Positions 24,501 through 27,986 of a stretch of 27,986 nucleotides of DNA are shown in pieces. This DNA comes from CAYMLQ01 sp964390795 (GTDB lineage: Bacteria; Verrucomicrobiota; Kiritimatiellia; RFP12; UBA1067). A program made the position numbers and the translations under genes. How positions within the stretch are numbered: position 1 is the first letter of the stretch; every line of letters begins with the position of its first letter. Where the stretch lies: positions 1-27,986 of the forward strand of contig CAYMLQ010000039.1 of NCBI GenBank assembly GCA_964390795.1, read 5' to 3'. The notes under the pieces were generated by a model. That model was not told the DNA's origin, made no database searches, and saw only the letters and a list, made by a program, of their open reading frames with translations.

Positions 24501-25058
24501 GAAAAGCCGCTCCACTCCCAGAGCGTCGCGCGTGCCTGCCACATAATGCCACGCGTTGGCCGTCGGCACCGTGCCCCACCCGACATTATTTCCGTAGTGC
24601 TCAATCGCATTGACCACATCCGAACCGAAGCGGAACTCGAAACAGGAGCCCGTGTTCAGCCCTCCCGGCCACACTTCGCGCCCCGTCCACGCGAAAGGCA
24701 CCTCGGTCAATGCCAACGCCGGGTTGAAGACCCACGTCTCGAAGCTCCATGTGTCCGTACCGCAGATCGAGGCCGGCGGCGTCACCGTGTTGGTCATCAC
24801 CGAGTTCGCCGAGCCCGCAAAAGTCACGGAGGGATAGCCGCCGATAATCGTATTGAAGACGGGACCCTGCCCCGCGGTCACATTCGTAAAGACACCCGCA
24901 AGCGTGCCCGTATTGGGCCACGACGTCACCTTGTCGTTGTTGGCCAGACTCAGATCCGCCACGTCGATGTCCACCAGCAGGTCGCCCGCCGTCTGGATCG
25001 CCTGCGCGGACAACGCCGCGCACGCCGCACACACGCCCAACCATGTTCTACTCTTCAT
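18501..25058 (-). CDS. Giant PATR/PA14 surface protein
   Basis: This 2185-residue protein starts at ATG 25058 (MKSRTWLGVCAACAALSAQA), a clear signal peptide; the frame is open 13 codons further but GAGAGGTG sits properly before 25058. Residues 25-255 form a LamG/concanavalin-like domain (WSFETWVFN, GSMARLRIHDGTLTSPDV). A long beta-solenoid follows, with autotransporter-associated (PATR) repeats such as GGGSLTLSGTNTFTGNITVN, GTLDLNANNSYTGGTTINGG and GEGTLTLTNQPAAEFRSPTT; about eight are seen. Three PA14-like modules (about 1204-1361, 1481-1636, 1891-2053) each contain an SDD-type loop (ASDDGSMVFID, NSDDRSDLHLNG, YSDDGSMIYIDG), suggesting glycan binding. The C-terminus (LRYRNKLLYVSRNNGTMMLL) is not an autotransporter barrel or PEP-CTERM, so the secretion route is unknown. 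Role: probable surface adhesin or glycan-binding scaffold (inference). Confidence 0.9.
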   Translation of the reverse strand: MKSRTWLGVCAACAALSAQAIQTAGDLLVDIDVADLSLANNDKVTSWPNTGTLAGVFTNVTAGQGPVFNTIIGGYPSVTFAGSANSVMTNTVTPPASICGTDTWSFETWVFNPALALTEVPFAWTGREVWPGGLNTGSCFEFRFGSDVVNAIEHYGNNVGWGTVPTANAWHYVAGTRDALGVERLFLDGKLWNVVNPPVMRIRTDGSFTLGACRDFRFTNSASAWVNTFSGSMARLRIHDGTLTSPDVVANYLEERSAFNVTVAPDSVWKGASDAALPWADAANWQGGYVPDSAARVNIDNGGTAVVSTAVGSISRFFPYRGGLIMNGAASLTVPAAAGLNVYMGNVASNAFSFTLTEGVFAMPGANNHNLYFANTDARATVTLGGGSLPALLDVDKDIQIGAGARGVARMTLEVGGSMYTSNGYVYVGLAGADAKLTVNGGLIDSRTLAKDLVVANNGARGVLEVNGGKVAPSQNLVWSISGNAATYGAVYINGGEVEAYRLYPSTTTGTNLLFLNGGTIRNRDSRTDFLQSLSAAYVQSGHAVFDIIANTAVTATQPLLADLVSTGGGMVKNGGGSLTLSGTNTFTGNITVNAGDLWLRNANGLVAGYAGTILLNNGASIGYEKAGGVATLMAQLSTASVGSLTLFGANASESVDFTSYPGMALGFHGTVNYTGTFTPYSGQYIFAPMAVGNVYAQTISGAASVTLNGGPAGTLDLNANNSYTGGTTINGGMLSITNLNALGSPSATPDIGIYNGGALKLNNAGIPATIVQRIKADSQGHLILGAACTNLNVDLTGLPGIIVGTDQVTLNYRGTITPAGDLYRTGGGRRAYASDDQGLVVSNLVDGVNPRKLVIEGLGIVRPALGNTYSGGTIITNKGAMHLREDALGAVPAAPAPSNIYVSAGVIRPGDATFTLHANRGLEVGPGGLILETYGTRYMTALGDLSGTGAITNRGTGNVFVGGAGNTWSGFLSVENGTFAVGAGSAFSWNKPNIIYGNGGSFGVNYNGALTWSDAFARPLGDVPASFFVPSGNSVNIGLRKLGTGVLTVDVAPSYTRDTLVESGTLKAGVTNAIPSGSGKGNLNLVNGGLFGPAGTVDVNGLGVYVNGLFGAGTVTDSTASGGQLIVGNNNANGTYFGTVTPGAVLVKTGTGAETLVKGAKVHDLRVNQGTVMLGAEVAATGSVMIAANATLTINTATNEVYGLTGEYFNFDIPELRGLVALTNFVSLGVINTMLAPYAPAQVLSSAPVNWNFDFAASTTNRFQGGYNGRNNFVCRWTGQFFAQAAGVYAFSTASDDGSMVFIDSALVVSNNYFQAYAIPAGKRGGSIALTAGWHDIVVVMYQGSGDRGLTLFMTPPGGSDAPVPQLLLRPYPVKLGNVSGHVAGKLEFLGNRQIVEISPLGNSGFGGRLVSTNTLNALVKLGEGTLTLTNQPAAEFRSPTTVQAGMLALDGSAALGLSPVSLVADGALRVNAYAGTWPNLGLMGSYYNNTGFDANLFSNVNTIATYFNARTPSLVAGTFQTNAAFNALEFNYQSTATPNPFFPTPYNSSKITDFQVLYRGKLLIPEPGTYVLGVNSDDRSDLHLNGVQVITNVTSGSGEKTVAVNLAAGSHDVLLPLQQGTGGYRIYMTVTPPGGTKINMPNAMLRPYASAIGTLSGDTSVDLAHAGSFLRLNQSDASVFAGDITGASGSQIEKNGPQRLTLTGNNDAFLGSWFVSQGELWAGNGATGGTLGGSNVYVSGGAALVFNRSDDIVYAGALAGKGIIRSAGAGRVTLSGEASAFAGTLQIANGQNIYLADTIATNGLISNSGLFGLIGGTSYVDASRIVGPGVIELQDNATLSLGVTEMDLQKELVVSNGVLALAVTNTPSDWQFDRLTLEAGTQLEVVPSGLFGRYCDIPSGDVTGLIISNAFLTLATAEAYFAGKTATLIASTWQQGDVFDFGADTGTAGTALFPGKYRKPAGQLNQYFAAIWKGKIRITEPGTYTFGTYSDDGSMIYIDGATVVNNIGSHAVQLKTGTLSLTAGLHDFVIVYQQGTTGYGLYANITFPGETIPRRLPNAMLVADAADAPAYTLTVDTIAVTNGPGVGTVSFAGPGTLRMTDLWVDTGAKLAVTGGVACAGSTLTVTVPQEVPYGVTVAGNFTATAGLNTEGVTLAAVGTAGKLRYRNKLLYVSRNNGTMMLLR

Positions 25059-25102
25059 GACCACACCTCTCGGATTGAATTGATTCTTACCCGACACTTT
25101 TA

Positions 25103-25131
25103 AAACCTGCGTCTAAATTTAACACAGGTTT
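25103..25131 (-). other. Leader hairpin in the PATR gene 5' UTR
   Basis: AAACCTG (25103-25109) and CAGGTTT (25125-25131) are perfect inverted copies around a 15-nt AT-rich loop. They lie inside the roughly 80-nt leader predicted from the promoter at 25147-25175. A role in mRNA stability or regulation is possible but unproven. Confidence 0.35.
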
Positions 25132-25146
25132 AATGTTTAAGGCGTA

Positions 25147-25175
25147 ATTTTATCCCCGATTGTCTTGACTGTCAA
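25147..25175 (-). promoter_or_regulatory. Near-consensus sigma70 promoter of the PATR giant gene
   Basis: The minus strand has a perfect TTGACA (25170-25175), a 17-bp spacer and TAAAAT (25147-25152). Transcription would start near 25140, about 82 nt before the start codon. The -35 is embedded in an odd-length perfect palindrome, CTTGACTGTCAAG (25164-25176), a plausible repressor site. Confidence 0.75.
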
Positions 25176-25177
25176 GA

Positions 25178-25203
25178 GGGTCACATACGAGGGTCGCATA
25201 CGA
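25178..25203. repeat. 13-bp direct repeat upstream of the PATR promoter
   Basis: GGGTCACATACGA (25178-25190) is followed at once by GGGTCGCATACGA (25191-25203), one mismatch in 13. It lies immediately upstream of the -35 box, the usual position of activator-binding sites. Confidence 0.7.
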
Positions 25204-25216
25204 CTAAAGTCTTATA

Positions 25217-25426
25217 CTAAGATTCGTAACTCGCTTGTGGCAAGGCCTTTACATCTGAAAGGATGCCCGCAGCCAGCGCCGCCTCCATCAGGGTCTCGCT
25301 CAGCGTCGGTTGGCCATGAATCGTCAGCGCAAGATCCTCCGCCACAGCCCCGATTTCAATCGCCAGCGTAGCCTCGGCGATCAGCTCACCCGCGCCGGGG
25401 CCCGTTACTCCGACCCCCAATCCTCA
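25217..25426 (-). pseudogene. C-terminal fragment of dihydrolipoamide dehydrogenase
   Basis: The reading GLGVGVTGPGAGELIAEATL, AIEIGAVAEDLALTIHGQPT, LSETLMEAA matches the dimerisation-domain end of lipoamide dehydrogenases, where the family normally has ...GPGAGELIAE... and HxHPTLSE. A TGA (25424-25426) stands directly before it and no flavin- or NAD-binding part exists upstream. The catalytic His of HxHPT is Gln here (IHGQPT). The tail after MEAA extends about 20 residues beyond family homology. This is a remnant, not a working gene. Confidence 0.75.
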
Positions 25427-25444
25427 TGCGGGCGGAGCCCACTA

Positions 25445-25609
25445 TCAGCCCGCGCGGGCGGTCACAAGAAAGATCGGATACGTGCGGAGTACGCCGTCGG
25501 CATCCGGACGGACCATGCGATGGGATTCGCGAGAGGCTGTCTCCGTGAACCCGGCTTCCTCCAGCCAGCGGCAGACTGTCGCCCGCTCGAAGCCGCAATG
25601 GTAGACGCC
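25445..25609 (-). pseudogene. C-terminal fragment of a class I SAM methyltransferase
   Basis: The translation GVYHCGFERATVCRWLEEAG followed by FTETASRESHRMVRPDADGV and LRTYPIFLVTARAG resembles the last about 55 residues of small SAM-dependent methyltransferases (usual pattern: GVhHhGFdr, LLEaAGF, TYPvFLmta). Upstream sequence in this frame lacks the SAM-binding GxGxG part and runs into the end of the YedE gene at 25680. It lies 18 bp upstream of the other decayed fragment on the same strand. Confidence 0.6.
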
Positions 25610-25679
25610 CGCCGTTGTATTCCGGTTGCGGCCGCAGATCGATGCGATTGACCTCGGCCCGGCCGAGGTTCTGAGCCCG

Positions 25680-26870
25680 TCACTCGGTTTCCACTTCCGC
25701 AGGCAGGGGTTCCGATGCACGCGCCGGTTTTGCCGCCACAACAGATGCGGCAACGGGTGCACTCAGAAAGAAAGCACGCCACGCGCGGATCTTCGCCGCA
25801 AAAACAGGCGACACCGTTTCCGTACGCAGCGACACCGGCTTGAGGCATTCTTCAAGAAAGCCTTTCAGCCCGTCGGTGAGCTGATAGACGTTGCTGAAAC
25901 CCAGCCGGGCAAGGCTATCGCGGGCCTGCGCGGGATGGGTCATGCCATTGGAATAGAGCACGATCAAGCCCTGATTCTTGTGCGATGCGAGCTCGGACGG
26001 CAAGTCGGCAACCTGAACATTGACAGCCGTGCGGATATGAAACTGCGCGTACTCTTCCGGCGTGCGGATATCGACCAGCAGGATCGAAACGTCACCGTCC
26101 AACAGGCGGTCGGCGAGATCCTGAACGCCGATGTGGTCCGCGCCCTCCTGCATGCCGGTCAGCAAGGTCTGCTCCGGCGTGGCCGCGTTCGCTGCTGCTG
26201 GTTTCGTCTGGACGGCGAACAGGCCGAAGGCGCCGATGACCAGCACAGCGCTGAAGACCTTTAGGAAGCGCGGATTCCAGTTGCCTTCCACTCCGTTGCG
26301 CTTCTTCTCGATCGCCTCTGCTCCCCAGAAACAGCCGACGGCGATCAGCGTGAAGACGAACGCGAAGCCCGCCTCGGAGACGCCCAGAGACTCGAAGCCG
26401 AACACGATCCCGCGGTCGTTGGCGGATAGCGGCGCGACTGCGGGATACAGCTCGTTGTAGAGGATGCTCCCCCCTACCGCTCCGGCCAAAAAGACCAGCG
26501 CGTCGATCTTTCCTGAGGCCACGCCCACAGCCGCCGTGCCGGGGCACCAACCGCCCATGGCGAAGCCCACGCCGAAAATGAGTCCGCCGAGAATCTGAGC
26601 CGCATAGAGCGTGTGCAGGAAATACACGTTGGCGGGCGTCACCCAGCCGAAGGCCTTGGCATAGCAGACGCCGAGCATGGCGACGATCACGGCGGTGAAC
26701 ATGACCTTCAGCACCGCCATATCGCGGAAATAGAAGATGCCAGCCAGACGACGCGAACTGCCGAAACCCGCACGTTCCAGCGCGATGCCGAAAGCAACGC
26801 CGATCAGAAGGCTCGCAAGAAAGGCGGCCGGCGTGTCCAGCGCCCCGCCGCTGTAGAAGGTGTTAATCAT
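25680..26870 (-). CDS. YedE-type transporter half fused to a rhodanese-like domain
   Basis: The 396-residue protein starts at ATG 26870, seven bases after a perfect AGGAGG; the longer open frame to 27017 lies inside the upstream gene. Residues 10-220 hold about six helices of the YeeE/YedE (TsuA/PmpA) family with the key GGWCPGT (C109), a thiosulfate-path cysteine motif in characterised members. Residues about 247-345 form a rhodanese fold (LVDIRTPEEYAQFHIRTAVN ... NVYQLTDGLKGF), but the active-site loop reads YSNGMTH: Ser307 replaces the catalytic Cys. The C-terminal 50 residues contain a hydrophobic stretch. The start overlaps the YeeE stop by 8 bp, so the two are translated together. Probable job: import of thiosulfate or another sulfane-sulfur compound; the rhodanese would be a binding or regulatory module. 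Confidence 0.87.
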   Translation of the reverse strand: MINTFYSGGALDTPAAFLASLLIGVAFGIALERAGFGSSRRLAGIFYFRDMAVLKVMFTAVIVAMLGVCYAKAFGWVTPANVYFLHTLYAAQILGGLIFGVGFAMGGWCPGTAAVGVASGKIDALVFLAGAVGGSILYNELYPAVAPLSANDRGIVFGFESLGVSEAGFAFVFTLIAVGCFWGAEAIEKKRNGVEGNWNPRFLKVFSAVLVIGAFGLFAVQTKPAAANAATPEQTLLTGMQEGADHIGVQDLADRLLDGDVSILLVDIRTPEEYAQFHIRTAVNVQVADLPSELASHKNQGLIVLYSNGMTHPAQARDSLARLGFSNVYQLTDGLKGFLEECLKPVSLRTETVSPVFAAKIRAWRAFFLSAPVAASVVAAKPARASEPLPAEVETE

Positions 26871-27369
26871 GCCACTGCCTCCTGACAAACCAGGCGGCGG
26901 CATAGCCGCCCGCGAAAACGCAAACCAAGAAAAGCAGGCTGCCCGTGAGCAGCACCGCGCTGCCGGACAGCGCCTGCCCGGAGGTACAGCCGTTCGCGAG
27001 ACGGCTGGCGAAGCCAACGATCACGCCGCCTGCCAGCGCGAAGAGCAGCCTCTTAAGCGAGGAGCACCGTGCGCCGCGCTCCACGCTGACGGCGCAGCGG
27101 TCGGCCAGTAAGGCAGAGACGAGTCCGCCGCAGAACACGCCGACGAGCATGAAGACCAGATAGTACTGAAGCGGCTGAGCCCCCCAACCGCCAAAATACT
27201 GGCTCGCCAGCGTCCGCGCAGGAGCGAGCGCGAGTTCGCAGAAGGCCCCCACGCGCGCGATGCCAGCGGAGGCGCCCAGCCCTGCTCCGAGGATCAGGTA
27301 CGAGGCCAGCAGGGTCAGACCGAGCATGACCCCGGCGAGATACGGATTCGCATACGGTTTAGCGTTCAT
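26863..27369 (-). CDS. YeeE-type sulfur transporter half
   Basis: This 168-residue membrane protein has about four to five helices and the family signature ANGCTSGQALSG with C128. It is half the size of full YeeE/TsuA, with the second half supplied by the next gene (GGWCPGT). Such split pairs occur widely. ATG 27369 begins MNAKPYANPYLAGV, preceded by GGGGTG six bases upstream; the frame could extend three codons into the preceding gene. It begins 2 bp after the rhodanese gene's stop, so the three genes form an operon. Confidence 0.88.
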   Translation of the reverse strand: MNAKPYANPYLAGVMLGLTLLASYLILGAGLGASAGIARVGAFCELALAPARTLASQYFGGWGAQPLQYYLVFMLVGVFCGGLVSALLADRCAVSVERGARCSSLKRLLFALAGGVIVGFASRLANGCTSGQALSGSAVLLTGSLLFLVCVFAGGYAAAWFVRRQWHD

Positions 27370-27371
27370 GG

Positions 27372-27986
27372 CTAGCACCCCGCGCTTTTCTTTTTCGGCG
27401 CCTGCGGCGCTTGCGGCGCGGTCTGCGGCGGCGCGGACGGTTGGGCCGAACGCGTTCCAGATGAGGCCGGGGCGAGCGGCACAGCTTTGACCGGCCCGCC
27501 CATCTCCGCGTCGCGCCAGTAGGCTTCGAGCCCGCCGAACAGGACCTTGACCGGCCTTTCGGTCTTCTGAGAGAGGATGCCTCCCGCCGCCATGGCCAGC
27601 GAGCCGTCGCGATCCACGATCACCAGCGGCCCCGCGCCCGTCAGGTACGCGGGGTTGGCGATCAGGTCGGCCAGTTCCACGTTGCGGGCGCCGGGCAGGC
27701 TATAATCGGCGAACTGATCGGCTGGACGAATATCTACGAGATCGTACGTGCCGGGCAGGTCAACGAGCAGCCGCTTGAGCGCGGACGGGTCGATCCGGTC
27801 GGGCAGCTTGACGACGCGCTTGGATTGCGACGCCGTTGCCCCGCCGGGCGCTGCGGGCTGGATCACCGGAAATCCTTGCTCGATCCACGCCTCGCTGCCG
27901 CCGACCATGCTGGCGACCTTCGTAAAGCCCCTGCGCTCCAGCACGCCGATGCCCATGCTGCTGCGGTAGGCCGAGTTGCAGACCGT
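27372..27986 (-). CDS. Tandem rhodanese-domain protein (N-terminus beyond window)
   Basis: The gene enters from the right edge; 204 residues are present. The first residues TVCNSAYRSSMGIGVLERRG carry an intact rhodanese active-site Cys, followed by GGSEAWIEQGFPV, the domain end. A second rhodanese-like domain (about residues 62-160; DLVDIRPADQFADYSLPGAR) has Asp125 (VIVDRDG) where the Cys should be. A low-complexity Pro/Ala/Gln tail ends KKKSAGC. Fusions of a metallo-beta-lactamase persulfide dioxygenase with one active and one inactive rhodanese (CstB-like) look like this, so an MBL domain may lie outside the window; that is an inference. It heads the sulfur operon visible here. Confidence 0.82.
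   Translation of the reverse strand, partial: TVCNSAYRSSMGIGVLERRGFTKVASMVGGSEAWIEQGFPVIQPAAPGGATASQSKRVVKLPDRIDPSALKRLLVDLPGTYDLVDIRPADQFADYSLPGARNVELADLIANPAYLTGAGPLVIVDRDGSLAMAAGGILSQKTERPVKVLFGGLEAYWRDAEMGGPVKAVPLAPASSGTRSAQPSAPPQTAPQAPQAPKKKSAGC

Noticed and set aside
12090..25058. PEP-CTERM or LPXTG anchors on the giant proteins
   Set aside because: Neither C-terminus shows the short motif, hydrophobic helix and basic tail these signals need.
26871..27017. Extension of the YedE-rhodanese protein upstream to 27017
   Set aside because: That segment lies in another frame of the YeeE gene and reads as Arg/Cys/Pro-rich noise; ATG 26870 has a perfect AGGAGG.
1..27986. tRNA, rRNA, integrase, transposase or phage genes
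   Set aside because: I looked on both strands for characteristic motifs and found none, so the window does not show an autonomous mobile element.

Overview
The window looks like a GC-rich chromosome segment from a member of the PVC group, most likely Kiritimatiellota or a relative in Verrucomicrobiota/Lentisphaerota. This rests on gene style, not on a marker gene. It has very large secreted proteins (PATR/PA14 and CotH/lamin-tail), a planctomycete-type PQQ-like propeller, pectin/uronate genes, and a YeeE/YedE plus rhodanese sulfur module. No rRNA, tRNA, CRISPR array, transposase or phage gene was found.

Left third (1-8.1 kb): the 3' end of an unidentified + strand gene and its terminator; a secreted PQQ-like propeller protein (-); an EamA/DMT exporter (+); then an ABC importer operon (+) of YejB-like permease, YejE-like permease with a periplasmic insert of about 190 residues, and one OppD/DppD-type ATPase. 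No binding protein or second ATPase lies nearby. Intergenic gaps around this operon carry tandem repeats of period 7 or 14. A minus-strand pilin-like protein with a polytopic C-terminus follows.

Middle (8.1-12.1 kb): a three-hairpin cluster, an overlapping Phd/YefM-PIN (VapC) toxin-antitoxin pair, and 8 bp behind it a secreted GH28-like glycosidase. Convergent to this is uxaE (tagaturonate epimerase). The GH28-like enzyme and UxaE together suggest galacturonan or other uronate breakdown. Hairpin elements ending in CCCTACC sit between them, with a related copy at 6.6 kb.

Giant-gene region (12.1-25.2 kb, all -): a 2185-residue PATR/PA14/LamG-like surface protein behind a near-consensus promoter, then a 2087-residue CotH/lamin-tail protein whose stop is only 9 bp from the uxaE start. 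The CotH gene and uxaE are probably co-transcribed.

Right end (25.2-28 kb, all -): two decayed gene ends (C-termini of a dihydrolipoamide dehydrogenase and a class I methyltransferase) lie downstream of an overlapping trio: a tandem rhodanese protein cut by the window edge, a YeeE half-transporter, and a YedE half-transporter fused to a rhodanese domain without the catalytic Cys. This looks like a thiosulfate/sulfane-sulfur uptake and handling unit.

Domain calls were made by eye from motifs. No database search was run.
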